Shown piece by piece: positions 45,616 through 55,691 of a stretch of 64,000 nt of DNA. Both the position numbers and the translations under genes were made by a program. The stretch is from Gammaproteobacteria bacterium (lineage in GTDB: Bacteria > Gemmatimonadota > Gemmatimonadetes > Longimicrobiales > Gaopeijiaceae), in NCBI GenBank assembly GCA_028819075.1, contig JAPPMM010000059.1:62001-126000 (forward strand). The letters are read 5' to 3'. A model generated the notes under the pieces. The model was not told the DNA's origin. It did not search any database and saw only the letters and a list, made by a program, of their open reading frames with translations. Each line of letters opens with the position of its first letter. Position 1 is the stretch's first letter.

Positions 45616-46731
45616 TCAACCGTCCCCGGTAGCCGCGGGCCCGGACCCTGCATCATCGCGTGTCCCGCCAGCCAACTGGCGTCGCAGCGCCTCGATCTCG
45701 TGCCGGACGTGGGCGATCTGCTCGCTGACCAGGCCGAATCCTGCCAGAAGGAACCCGAGCGTCTCCAGCAAGACCACCAACTGGATCAGCAGACGGTAGC
45801 CGAACGGGGGCACGTAGGGCTCGAATCCCAGCGCCGGATGCAGGTAACGCAGGTAGAGGGCGCCCGCCGCAACCAGTCCTCCCAGTGCCGCCAGAGCCAG
45901 TCCGGAAGCACCGAACAGCAGCAGCGGCTTGCGCGAAAAGAACACCAGAAAGGCGACGGATGCCAGGTCGGTAACGCCGATCACCACGCGCCACAGCCCC
46001 TGGTACTTGGATTCGCCCGCCCTGCGGTCGTAGAGCTTGATGTCGATTTCGGTGACCGTGGCCCCGCGCCCGTGCGCCAGCACAACGAAGAAACGATGCC
46101 AGTCGTGCCTGAGCGTGAGCCCGTCCAGGATCTCCCGCCGAAACCCCTTCATGGCTGAGTTGAGGTGGGTGACGGGCACACGGAACAGCAGGCGCGACAT
46201 GCGGTTGTAGATCTCGGACACCGCCGCCTTGTCGTAGTGGCCGATGCGCCGCCCGGAGACGATGTCCCACCCTTCGTCGAGCTTCTCCAGGAAGCGGGGG
46301 ATGTCGCGCGGGGAGTGCTGCAGATCGGCGTCGAAGAGGATGATGCAGCGACGATCGGTGGCGTTGACACCGGTGACCATCGCTTCGGTCTTGCCCCGGT
46401 TGCGCCGATGGCGGACGACGCGAAACCCGTCCCAGTCCGCCGCCTCGCGGCGGGCCACCTCCGCCGTGCCGTCGGTGGACCCGTCGTCCACGAGCACGAC
46501 TTCACCGTCGAGATGGAACTCCTGGAATGCGTCCCGCAGTTCGCGCACCAGGTCGGGGACCACGGGGGCCTCGTTGAATGCGGGAATGACGACCGCGAAG
46601 TCCCTTCTGGCCTGCTGGATCTCCGGTTTCAGATTCTGCCCCGGTCGGAGGGTGGCGTTGCCGCGTGCGCCGCGCGTTGGGCGAGCGCGGTCAAGATGGT
46701 CTCGCAGGACACGGTACGCCACTCGCGGCAC
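45616..46731 (-). CDS. DPM-like family 2 glycosyltransferase
   Basis: A 371-residue transferase: GT-A core FAVVIPAFNEAPVVPDLV, LVDDGSTDGTAEVA, FDADLQHSP (DxD), then LNSAMKGFRREI and two C-terminal membrane helices (LLLFGASGLALAALGGLVAAGALYL; LIQLVVLLETLGFLLAGFGLV). Probably transfers a sugar to a polyprenyl phosphate at the cytosolic face. The start is uncertain: GTG 46731 is used here, but a CTG at 46632 (LKPEIQQAR) lies nearer the conserved fold. The 230-base gap to the divergent pruA holds no feature I can name. Confidence 0.9.
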   Translation of the reverse strand: MPRVAYRVLRDHLDRARPTRGARGNATLRPGQNLKPEIQQARRDFAVVIPAFNEAPVVPDLVRELRDAFQEFHLDGEVVLVDDGSTDGTAEVARREAADWDGFRVVRHRRNRGKTEAMVTGVNATDRRCIILFDADLQHSPRDIPRFLEKLDEGWDIVSGRRIGHYDKAAVSEIYNRMSRLLFRVPVTHLNSAMKGFRREILDGLTLRHDWHRFFVVLAHGRGATVTEIDIKLYDRRAGESKYQGLWRVVIGVTDLASVAFLVFFSRKPLLLFGASGLALAALGGLVAAGALYLRYLHPALGFEPYVPPFGYRLLIQLVVLLETLGFLLAGFGLVSEQIAHVRHEIEALRRQLAGGTRDDAGSGPAATGDG

Positions 46732-46961
46732 CCTCGTTCCGCGCCGTGGCAGGGCGCGGGAGGCACCGCGGGCGAGAGATCGCGGGGGTCTCGGCGGGCC
46801 CCCGGCTCAGCCCTTGCGGTGGGATGGCGAATCGCGAGATTTGTCCCTGCCGGTCGCTGCCCGTGCCCTTTGCCGGGCTGTTCGAAGAGCCGCACCCGAG
46901 CCGGGCGACCACCGTTTTCCCGTCGCCGCCCAGATTTCTCCCTACCGTACCCGAGGCTGTC

Positions 46962-48593
<1,632 letters not shown>

Positions 48594-48610
48594 CGGGGCT
48601 CGAGCCGGAC

Positions 48611-49450
48611 ATGGACACAACACGGTCGAACGGGCCGAGCGTGGCCTTTATCGGTGCCGGAGCCATGGGCGCGGCAATGATCGGCGGCCTTGCGGGGGGC
48701 GACGACATCGATCGGGCCCACATGATCGCGAGCGACCGAAACGAGGACCGGCTCGCGCTGGTGCGGGACCAGTTCGGGGTCCGGACCACCCTGTGCAACC
48801 GCGAGGCGGCCCGGGACGCGGACGTCGTCGTCCTGGCGGTCAAGCCGCAGGTCCTGCCCGGCGTGCTCTCGGAGCTTCAGGGCGGGATCCGGCGGGACGC
48901 GCTGACGCTGTCGATCGTGGCCGGCGCCTCCATCGGCACCATCGCCTCGCTGCTCAAGCACCGCGCCATCGTACGCACCATGCCCAACACGCCGGCCCAG
49001 GTCGGGGAGGGCATGACCGTGTGGACGGCGACCCCGGAGGTCTCGCCGGAGCAGAGGGCGCAGGCAGGAACCATCGTCGGGTCGCTGGGGCGACAGCTGT
49101 TCGTCGACGACGAGCGGTTCCTCGACATCGCGACGGCCATCAGCGGCACCGGACCGGCCTACGTGTTTCTCATGATGGAGGCGCTGATCGACGCGGCCGT
49201 TCATCTCGGGTTCTCGCGCAAGGACGCGCGCGAACTCGTGGTGCAGACCATCCGCGGCGCGGCGATCTACGCCGAGCACCAGACCGTCCATCCAGCCGAG
49301 CTGCGCAACCGCGTGACCTCACCCGGAGGCACCACGGCCGAGGCGCTGTACCAGCTTGAGAAGGGCGGTTTCCGCACCATCATGTCCAAGGCGGTGCACG
49401 CGGCGTTCCAGCGCAGCGTGGCCCTGGGCGAGATGAGCACGCAGGCGTAG
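48611..49450 (+). CDS. proC: pyrroline-5-carboxylate reductase
   Basis: NAD(P)H-dependent reductase completing proline synthesis, 279 residues: Rossmann loop AFIGAGAMGAAMIGGL, AVKPQVLPGVL, RTMPNTPAQVGEGMT and the C-terminal ISGTGPAYVFLMMEALIDAAV / VTSPGGTTAEAL. ATG at 48611 used; a CTG seven codons earlier overlaps the pruA stop as CTGA and is in frame. Next to pruA it could close a proline/P5C cycle. Confidence 0.95.
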   Translation: MDTTRSNGPSVAFIGAGAMGAAMIGGLAGGDDIDRAHMIASDRNEDRLALVRDQFGVRTTLCNREAARDADVVVLAVKPQVLPGVLSELQGGIRRDALTLSIVAGASIGTIASLLKHRAIVRTMPNTPAQVGEGMTVWTATPEVSPEQRAQAGTIVGSLGRQLFVDDERFLDIATAISGTGPAYVFLMMEALIDAAVHLGFSRKDARELVVQTIRGAAIYAEHQTVHPAELRNRVTSPGGTTAEALYQLEKGGFRTIMSKAVHAAFQRSVALGEMSTQA

Positions 49451-49464
49451 CCGCGGACGCCGGG

Positions 49465-49482
49465 CGGACGACTCTTCGTCCG
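49465..49482. terminator. bidirectional terminator between proC and the acylase gene
   Basis: Perfect palindrome CGGACGA-CTCT-TCGTCCG (7-bp stem, 4-base loop) in the 37-base gap between two convergent genes. No T tract, so it may rely on structure or Rho. Confidence 0.5.
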
Positions 49483-49487
49483 GCGTG

Positions 49488-51908
49488 CTACCCCGGCAGG
49501 AGTACCAGCCGGGAGACCGTGCGTGCCTCCACCTCCGACCGGTCGAGCGGCAGACGCCACAGTTCGCCGTGCTGCCAGCGCTCCAGCTGGTCCCAACTGT
49601 GGCGGTTGGCGGGACGGCCGGACTGCCCTCCGGGCAGGATGAATCCACCCCCGCGGCCGAGGTCTCCCAGGTCGGCGACGGAACGCTGGCTGGGCCCGGC
49701 GGTGACCTCGAACAGGGGGACGTTGCCCTCGAACGGGGCGGCGTCGACCGTGTAGTCGTCGCCCGGCCGGGGAAGACCGCGCCGGCCGAAGCCCAGCAGT
49801 CCGCCGATCAGCGGCACGTCCTGAAAGGGATGCGAGATGCGCAGGAGGTGGACCTCCCCCCAAGGTCGACCGCTCGCCTCGGCCGCCTCGAGCGCGGCCT
49901 GCCCGGCCAGGGAGTCCACCCCGGCCCCGCCGGCGTCGAGCGCCCGCCCCACCATGTACTGCGGGAAATAGCCGAAACCGCCTGAAGCCGCGTAGAAGCG
50001 GGCGCGCAGCGCAGCCCCGAGCGCGTCCGCCCAGGCGTGGAAGAGCGTCGCCTCCGTGCTCTCCACGGTCGCGCGGCCATCCCAGGCTTCGAGCGCGGCG
50101 GCGAGGCTGTCCAGCCCCGCGCGCCGAAAGGCGCCGGCCGCCCGGTCGCGGTAGCGGGCGATGAAGGCGCTCCGGACATCCAGTTGAATGGCCCTCATCG
50201 ACTCCGCGTCGTGGTCGCTCCGCGCCTCGATCAGCTCGGTGATGCGCTGGGCGCGGTACGGGTCCTCCCAGCGGTCCGGGGAGATCAGCAGCGACAGCGA
50301 GTCCCGGCCCTGGCGGTTGTTGGCCGTCGCGATAAAGCCGGACGCCGGGTTGAGCAGCCGGGGATTGCGCTCGTAGGGCAGCGTCCCGGTCCAGTCGTGT
50401 TCACCGGTCCAGCCGGGCACCGGGAGGAGGGACGGACGGCCCGAGCGGCGCAGGGGAACGGCCCCGGCGAGCTGGTAGCCGAAGTCGCCGGCGGTGTCGG
50501 CGAAGACCACGTTCTGGTAGGGGCTGGTGAAGAGGGCCAGCGCGGCGATCAGTTCGCCGGCGGAATTGGCGAGGTTCATCGCCAGGATCCCGTCGAAGGT
50601 CGTCGACGGGTCGTGCGCGCCCCAGCGGAACGACAGCAGTTCGCCTCCCGGCACCGGATCCACGGATGTCATGACGGGGCCGTGGCGAGTTTCGCGCACC
50701 ACCATGCGCACCGGCTCTTCGCGCCCGCGCACCCGGATCGATTCCTCCCGCACCCGGAACGGCTCGCTCCCCTCCGGCGTCAGGTAGCGCGTGGTGTCGG
50801 CAGGGTCCACCCGTTCGATGAAGAAGTCGGAGTCATCCACCATCGCGTTGGTGAAGCCCCATGCAACGCCGGCGGTGTGTCCCGCGGCCACGCCGGGCGC
50901 GCCCGGCAGGCTCTGTCCGACGACATCCAGGCCGGGCGCGTGCAGCCCGATGAGGTACCAGATGTTGGGGTGGTCCAGGCCCAGGTGCATGTCGTTGGCG
51001 AGCAGGGGCATTCCGGTCGCGGTGCGGGAGCCTCCGACGACCCAGGAGTTCGAGGCACGGAAGATGCTCGCCGCTTCCAGCGCGGTGCGGGCGGCCGCGG
51101 GCATGCGCGCCGACGCGATCACGTCGCCGGAGACGGCGGGGGGCAGAGCGGCCGGCGGCGCGACGGGACCGCTGGCGATCCCGCCACCCCCGGATACGCC
51201 GGTATCGCCGGGAACTCCGCCATCTGCGCGCGCCACCGGGCCATCCTGCAGAATCGTCACCCCCCAGTCCGGATAGGACGGCAGCAACTCCAGAACGGCT
51301 TCGTCTCCCGCGGTGGCGCGCGCGCCCGCCAGCGACATCGAGACCCCGTACTGTGACAGGTCCCAGGCCATGATCTTCTCGACCGCGAGCGAGTGCTCGA
51401 GCTCCCAGGTCTCGAAGCCGGCGCGCAGCAGGACGAACTCGGGCGGCAGGAGACCGCGCCATCCGGCCATGGCCGCGTTCACCCCGCGGGCGTACGCCTC
51501 CACCAGCGCCCGGGTCCCTTCGCTGACGGCCGTCTCGCGCCCCGCCCGCGCGAGGCCCAGCGCGCGCAGGAAGCGGTCGGCATCCAGGGTTTCCTCGCCG
51601 AACAGCTCGCTCAGACGTCCCTGGGCGACGCGGCGGAACATCTCCAGTTGCCAGAGGCGGTCCGTCGCGTGCAGATACCCCTGCGCGAAGACCGCGTCGG
51701 CCAGCGAACCCGCCCACACGTGGGGCACGCCCAGGGAGTCGCGCAGGATCTCCACCGGCTGCTCCAGGCCGGCAAGCACGAGCTCCCCGGACGCCGGCGC
51801 GGGACCGGCGGCCAGCCGCCTGAGCCAGATCGCGCCCGCCAGCGAAGCGAGCAGAACCCCTGCCAGTGTCCCGAGCAGGATCCTCCGGAACAGGCGGCCC
51901 CTCTTCAG
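49488..51908 (-). CDS. penicillin acylase family protein with CTG start
   Basis: An 806-residue Ntn hydrolase of the penicillin/acyl-homoserine-lactone acylase family. After an N-terminal signal-anchor (LFRRILLGTLAGVLLASLAG) comes the alpha part (LRDSLGVPHVWAGSLADAVFAQGY), a Gly/Pro/Ala-rich spacer near 235-270, and the beta-chain start Ser (about residue 286) in ASNSWVVGGSRTATG, with ANDMHLGL after it. Precursor self-cleavage is expected. Start: CTG 51908 overlaps the upstream TGA (CTGA) and lies exactly 7 nt after GGAGG; the first standard codon (GTG at 51779) would delete the whole anchor. Substrate unknown. Confidence 0.9.
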   Translation of the reverse strand: MKRGRLFRRILLGTLAGVLLASLAGAIWLRRLAAGPAPASGELVLAGLEQPVEILRDSLGVPHVWAGSLADAVFAQGYLHATDRLWQLEMFRRVAQGRLSELFGEETLDADRFLRALGLARAGRETAVSEGTRALVEAYARGVNAAMAGWRGLLPPEFVLLRAGFETWELEHSLAVEKIMAWDLSQYGVSMSLAGARATAGDEAVLELLPSYPDWGVTILQDGPVARADGGVPGDTGVSGGGGIASGPVAPPAALPPAVSGDVIASARMPAAARTALEAASIFRASNSWVVGGSRTATGMPLLANDMHLGLDHPNIWYLIGLHAPGLDVVGQSLPGAPGVAAGHTAGVAWGFTNAMVDDSDFFIERVDPADTTRYLTPEGSEPFRVREESIRVRGREEPVRMVVRETRHGPVMTSVDPVPGGELLSFRWGAHDPSTTFDGILAMNLANSAGELIAALALFTSPYQNVVFADTAGDFGYQLAGAVPLRRSGRPSLLPVPGWTGEHDWTGTLPYERNPRLLNPASGFIATANNRQGRDSLSLLISPDRWEDPYRAQRITELIEARSDHDAESMRAIQLDVRSAFIARYRDRAAGAFRRAGLDSLAAALEAWDGRATVESTEATLFHAWADALGAALRARFYAASGGFGYFPQYMVGRALDAGGAGVDSLAGQAALEAAEASGRPWGEVHLLRISHPFQDVPLIGGLLGFGRRGLPRPGDDYTVDAAPFEGNVPLFEVTAGPSQRSVADLGDLGRGGGFILPGGQSGRPANRHSWDQLERWQHGELWRLPLDRSEVEARTVSRLVLLPG

Positions 51909-53107
51909 CGCGACGCCTCCAGAGCCCGGCTGAAGTCGCGCTGCAGGTCCCGGACCTCTTCGAGCCCCACCGAGACACGAACGAACCCGTCGGGAATGCC
52001 CGCCTGCGTCCTCTCCTCCGGTGTCAGGCCGATGTGAGACGTGAAGCGCGGCTGCGACACCAGGGTCTCGACGCCGCCCAGGCTGGGCGCGACCCTGGCC
52101 ACCTCCAGACTGCGGCAGAATGCGTCCGCGCCCGCGCCGCCGCTCTCCAGCACGAAACCCACCATGCCGCCGAAACCGTCCAGAAGCTCGCCCGCGAGAG
52201 CGCGGTCGGGGTGACTGGCGAGCCCGGGGTAGGAGACGCGCGAGACCCCGGGCCGGCCCTCCAGCCAGGCTGCGAGCTCCAGGCCGCTCCGGTTGTGGCG
52301 CGCCATGCGCACCGACAGCGTCTTGATCCCGCGCTCCAGCAGCCAGGCCGCGTGCGGGTCCAGCGCCGGGCCGTAGAGCACCAGCATGCGCTGCACGCGC
52401 TCGACCAGCTCGCGGCTGCCGGAGACGACGCCCGCGATCAGGTCGGAATGGCCGCCGAGATACTTGGTCGCGCTGTGGATCACCACGTCTACGCCGAGGC
52501 GGGCCGGCCTCAGGTTGACGGGCGAGGCGAAGGTGGCGTCCATCATGGTCACCGCTCCGGCCTGGCGCGCGAGGCGCACCGGGATGCGCGGATCGAAGAC
52601 GCGCATCACGGGGTTGGTCGGGGTCTCCAGGAAGAGAATGCGGGTGTTGTCCCGCATCGCCGACTCCCAGGCGCAGGTCTCGTCCGGATCTACGAAGGTC
52701 GTGGTCACCCCCCGGTGCGGCATCTCATCGGCGAGCAACGTGGCGGTGGCGCCGTACAGGTGCTTCGAGGCAACGACGTGGTCCCCGGCGCGGGTCAGGG
52801 CGAGAACGGGAAGCGCGGTGGCCGCCATCCCGCTTGCCACGGCCAGCGAGGCTTCGGTGCCCTCGAGCGCCGCCAGCTTCTTCGCCACGGCGACCTGATT
52901 CGGGTTGTTGCCGTACCGGGAGTAGCGCAGCTCGGGCGCATCGCCGGGCGCGTTCCAGAAGAAGGTGGAGCTCTGGACCACGGGCAGTACGACGGCTTCG
53001 CCGGGACGCGGCTCGGGGGCGCCGGCGTGGACACCCAGCGTGCCCGGACCCCAGGCCTCCCGCACCTCCGGCGAATCGTTCGTTCTCTCCTCCGAGACGC
53101 TCTTCAT
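51905..53107 (-). CDS. Cys/Met metabolism PLP-dependent enzyme
   Basis: A 400-residue trans-sulfuration-family enzyme: PLP lysine K215 in IHSATKYLGGHSD, ASGMAATALPVLAL, KHLYGATATLLAD, ETPTNPVMRVFDP and LGGVETLVSQPRFTSH. It resembles methionine gamma-lyases and cystathionine enzymes; the reaction is unresolved. ATG at 53107 overlaps the preceding stop. A homocysteine methyltransferase lies at 59652, so sulfur amino-acid turnover is a theme here. Confidence 0.85.
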   Translation of the reverse strand: MKSVSEERTNDSPEVREAWGPGTLGVHAGAPEPRPGEAVVLPVVQSSTFFWNAPGDAPELRYSRYGNNPNQVAVAKKLAALEGTEASLAVASGMAATALPVLALTRAGDHVVASKHLYGATATLLADEMPHRGVTTTFVDPDETCAWESAMRDNTRILFLETPTNPVMRVFDPRIPVRLARQAGAVTMMDATFASPVNLRPARLGVDVVIHSATKYLGGHSDLIAGVVSGSRELVERVQRMLVLYGPALDPHAAWLLERGIKTLSVRMARHNRSGLELAAWLEGRPGVSRVSYPGLASHPDRALAGELLDGFGGMVGFVLESGGAGADAFCRSLEVARVAPSLGGVETLVSQPRFTSHIGLTPEERTQAGIPDGFVRVSVGLEEVRDLQRDFSRALEASR

Positions 53108-53691
53108 CCCATCAGACTCCTCATCAGATTGCTCAGCGCCAGATAGTCTCCCGACTCGGGTCGCCGGAAAACAAGTCCGCGCCGCACGAGTGACTCCAGC
53201 GTAGCGCGATCGACCTCGTCCGGAAGGTGTGCCGGGACATCCCCCGGAGAAAGGGCTCCCCGCTCCTCCAGGGAACGCCAGACCCTCGCATCGGCCTCGC
53301 TCGGCACGCCAACCAGCCGGCACGGCCCCGCCGCGGTTTCCGCCACGGCAGTGAGACGATGGCGTTCCAGCACGGCCTCGATCGGCTCCAGATGAAGATC
53401 GCTCACGCCGCGCAGGATGAAAAAGGCGCGGGTGGCTTGCCCGGGCGGCTGGTAGTGCAGGAGCAGCTTCGCCACAACCTCGTCCGCGCACGAGAAATCC
53501 ACCACGTGAACCTCGGAGAAGTCGATGACCGAGAGCGCCATCTCTCCCGCGTTCGCTAGCTGGCTCTCGATGGCCAGCCGCACCGCGCGCCCCGTGGGCC
53601 GGGTCACCAGGTGCGCGTAGAGCGACGCCACCTGCCTCTGTACCAGGCGACGGAGGTCGATCGCCACGGGATCGATGCCGAATCCGTTCAT
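53104..53691 (-). CDS. STAS-like / winged-helix regulatory protein
   Basis: A 195-residue protein. The central segment SVIDFSEVHVVDFSCADEVVAKLL has the Asp-Phe-Ser strand-turn and downstream Ser-Cys-Ala helix of STAS-like anti-anti-sigma domains, followed by about 65 residues resembling a winged helix (WRSLEERGALSPGDVP, LESLVRRGLVFRRPESGDYLAL). The upstream gene encodes a STAS plus GHKL ATPase. The start ATG at 53691 overlaps the stop of a seven-codon ORF (TGATG). Role as a phospho-switchable partner is inferred. Confidence 0.75.
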   Translation of the reverse strand: MNGFGIDPVAIDLRRLVQRQVASLYAHLVTRPTGRAVRLAIESQLANAGEMALSVIDFSEVHVVDFSCADEVVAKLLLHYQPPGQATRAFFILRGVSDLHLEPIEAVLERHRLTAVAETAAGPCRLVGVPSEADARVWRSLEERGALSPGDVPAHLPDEVDRATLESLVRRGLVFRRPESGDYLALSNLMRSLMG

Positions 53692-53714
53692 CAGGCCGGA
53701 CCCGAGTCCGTCAT
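53691..53714 (-). other. seven-codon ORF bridging two regulatory genes
   Basis: ATG at 53714 overlaps the TGA of the ATPase gene (ATGA) and encodes MTDSGPA; its TGA shares one base with the ATG of the next gene (TGATG). It could be a translational relay, or the remnant of the original start followed by a frameshift. Confidence 0.35.
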
Positions 53715-54616
53715 GCGCCGCTCCTCTCCTTGCCCCGCTGCTTCGCGGGCAGAACGATGTTGATCTGGGCGCCCGGAAAATGCGCCAGGCCCTGCTCCAG
53801 AGCGGGGGTGTCGTCCCATTCGGGCACGTCGGCGATGCGCGCGGTCCCGCTGCGGATGGAGATGAGCCCGTCCCAACGGCGCACCTGCCTGCGGATCTGC
53901 TGGATTCCCTGGCCTCTGCCCAGGTCCTGGAAACGCGTGACGCCGTGGAGGAAGGCGGCCTCCAGCGCCCTGCCGTCCCCCCATCGCTCTCCGAAACGGC
54001 CGGCGTGCTCGGCCGCCAGCGATTCACGGAAGCCGCGCCCCAGGTCGGACACGGCGATCACCAGCATCCAACGGTCCCGGCGCTTTGCCCAGTAGTACGC
54101 CTGCGCGGCCACCCATCCCGGGGCCTCGGCATGTTCGATGATGTTCTGGCACACCTCCGAGAGCACCACCGAGAACTGGACGACGGTCACCAGTGGATAC
54201 CCCAGGGTGCGGGTGAGGATGGTCCCCGCGCGCGTCTGCACGCGGTCCACCACCGCGTGCACGTCGCTGTTGGTGGTCACCGGGGTGATTTCGAGCAGCA
54301 CGTCGGAGCTTGCGGCGATTTCGCGCGGACGCCGGATCTCTATCGAGAAGAAGCGTCGAGCCTGCTCGAGGAAGCGGATGCGCGCCAGGTATCCGAGGAC
54401 CTCCGCCTGCCGGGGAAGCCGCAGATGGGGCGCCTGCCCCAGCCGGCGCTTCAGCAGTGCGCCGGCGCTGAGGAGCCCAACCAGGCCCTGCGGGTCGACG
54501 AAGCGAAGGTAGCCCGCGTCGAAGAGCGCCTTGCCTTCCACGGCCTGCGCGCATTGCCGGAAGACGCTGTCCACGGTGGAGTAGTCCAGCGACGAGGGTA
54601 CGCGGATCACATGCAC
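53711..54616 (-). CDS. STAS domain fused to a GHKL (anti-sigma-kinase-like) ATPase
   Basis: A 301-residue protein. Residues 1-100 form a STAS-like fold (TVDSVFRQCAQAVEG; FVDPQGLVGLLSAGALL). Residues ~150-300 form a histidine-kinase-type ATPase: N box FSVVLSEVCQNIIEHA (Glu/Asn/His), G1 AVSDLGRGF and G2 GRGQGIQQIRRQV. No histidine phosphoacceptor or membrane segment. The layout suits a SpoIIAB/RsbW-type Ser kinase acting on the next gene's STAS domain. GTG start has GGAG 8 nt upstream. Confidence 0.8.
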   Translation of the reverse strand: MHVIRVPSSLDYSTVDSVFRQCAQAVEGKALFDAGYLRFVDPQGLVGLLSAGALLKRRLGQAPHLRLPRQAEVLGYLARIRFLEQARRFFSIEIRRPREIAASSDVLLEITPVTTNSDVHAVVDRVQTRAGTILTRTLGYPLVTVVQFSVVLSEVCQNIIEHAEAPGWVAAQAYYWAKRRDRWMLVIAVSDLGRGFRESLAAEHAGRFGERWGDGRALEAAFLHGVTRFQDLGRGQGIQQIRRQVRRWDGLISIRSGTARIADVPEWDDTPALEQGLAHFPGAQINIVLPAKQRGKERSGA

Positions 54617-54669
54617 CCGGCGAACTCCGGAGTTGGCGCGGCGGGATCGGCGGGCGTGGCGCGGTTCAT
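54607..54669 (-). other. 20-codon ORF linking sugar kinase and ATPase genes
   Basis: ATG at 54669 overlaps the kinase stop (ATGA) and encodes MNRATPADPAAPTPEFAGCM. Its TGA lies 7 bases inside the following GTG-started gene. Pro/Ala-rich product with no domain; likely a coupling ORF. Confidence 0.35.
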
Positions 54670-55691
54670 CGGCGGGCGATCCGCCCCTTCAGGTGGAGGT
54701 GCAGCCCGCGCGCACCGCGATGTTCGACGTTTCGGGCGGCCATGGAGTTGGCGGTGACGATCGCACGCTCGATGCGGTCGCCCTCCAGCAGGCGAGCGAA
54801 GAAGGTAGCGCCCCATACGTCCCCGCAGCCAGTCACGTCGCCTTCGCGCGGGCCTCCGGGGATGTCGATCTGCCGGGTGGTGGCCGGGGCCACGGTGGCC
54901 ACCTGTCCGCGCATCGCATGCCAGGTCGAGGTGTCGGGCGAGAAATCCGGCGCTGCGACATACGCCGCCCCGCGCGGACCCATCGTGACCGTGACCAGCT
55001 TCAGGTCCGGCCCCACCACGTGCGCCGCCAGCCGCCATGGATCTCCGGCGTCCCGGCCCAGCAGCGCATACTCGTCCTCGTTCATCTGCACCGCGTCGAA
55101 GCAGCGCAGCCAGGAGTCCCACAGCGGCAGCCGGCGCGGCTCGCGTTCGCCGTGGCGCCCGATGCCCAGGAAGAGGGAATGGAGGTCGGCGTAGATCGGG
55201 CCCTCGAACGCTTCGCGCAGCATCTGTGCGGTGCCCAGCTCCATCTCGAATCCCGAGATGAAGTTGACGTAGAGGGCGTCGCAGTCGCCGGCGAGAGGCC
55301 GGAACTCTTCCCAGCTCCAGGCGGGCACCCCTCCGGACAGACGCTCGCAGCGCCGCTCGTCGTCCTGGTAGCGCAGCTCCACGCGGTTGTTGGGTTCCGG
55401 GACGATGCGGACGGCGCGATGCGGGTTCACGCGGGGGATCTCGCCCAGGAACCGGAGCGCGGGCTCGGCCAGGTCCCGGCCCACCTTGAGGATCGGCACG
55501 ATGCGCCAGTGCGCCGGCAGCGACGCGGCCAGCGCTTCGAGGGCGTAGCTCACCCCGCCCCATTCCTCCACGGGATCACCGCGTCCGTCGCGCAGATGGA
55601 TGGTGTCCCACACCAGCGTGCCGACCACGCCGAGGCGGGGGCGTCGTGCCCCGGAACGGGGCGATCCCCGGCGGGAGCCCGGGTCAGTCAC
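54666..55691 (-). CDS. PfkB family carbohydrate kinase
   Basis: A 341-residue ribokinase-fold kinase: RLGVVGTLVWDTI at the N-terminus, WGGVSYALEALAA, substrate-lid segments, and C-terminal signature GDVTGCGDVWGATFFARLL, where the usual DTxGAGD reads DVTGCGD but keeps the catalytic Asp. The sugar cannot be named. GTG start overlaps the ROK-kinase stop by 8 bases. Confidence 0.85.
   Translation of the reverse strand: MTDPGSRRGSPRSGARRPRLGVVGTLVWDTIHLRDGRGDPVEEWGGVSYALEALAASLPAHWRIVPILKVGRDLAEPALRFLGEIPRVNPHRAVRIVPEPNNRVELRYQDDERRCERLSGGVPAWSWEEFRPLAGDCDALYVNFISGFEMELGTAQMLREAFEGPIYADLHSLFLGIGRHGEREPRRLPLWDSWLRCFDAVQMNEDEYALLGRDAGDPWRLAAHVVGPDLKLVTVTMGPRGAAYVAAPDFSPDTSTWHAMRGQVATVAPATTRQIDIPGGPREGDVTGCGDVWGATFFARLLEGDRIERAIVTANSMAARNVEHRGARGLHLHLKGRIARR

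Noticed and set aside
46732-46961. Hidden gene or riboswitch in the pruA/glycosyltransferase gap
   Set aside because: No open frame with a ribosome site and no recognisable conserved RNA fold; it probably carries divergent promoters that I cannot locate.
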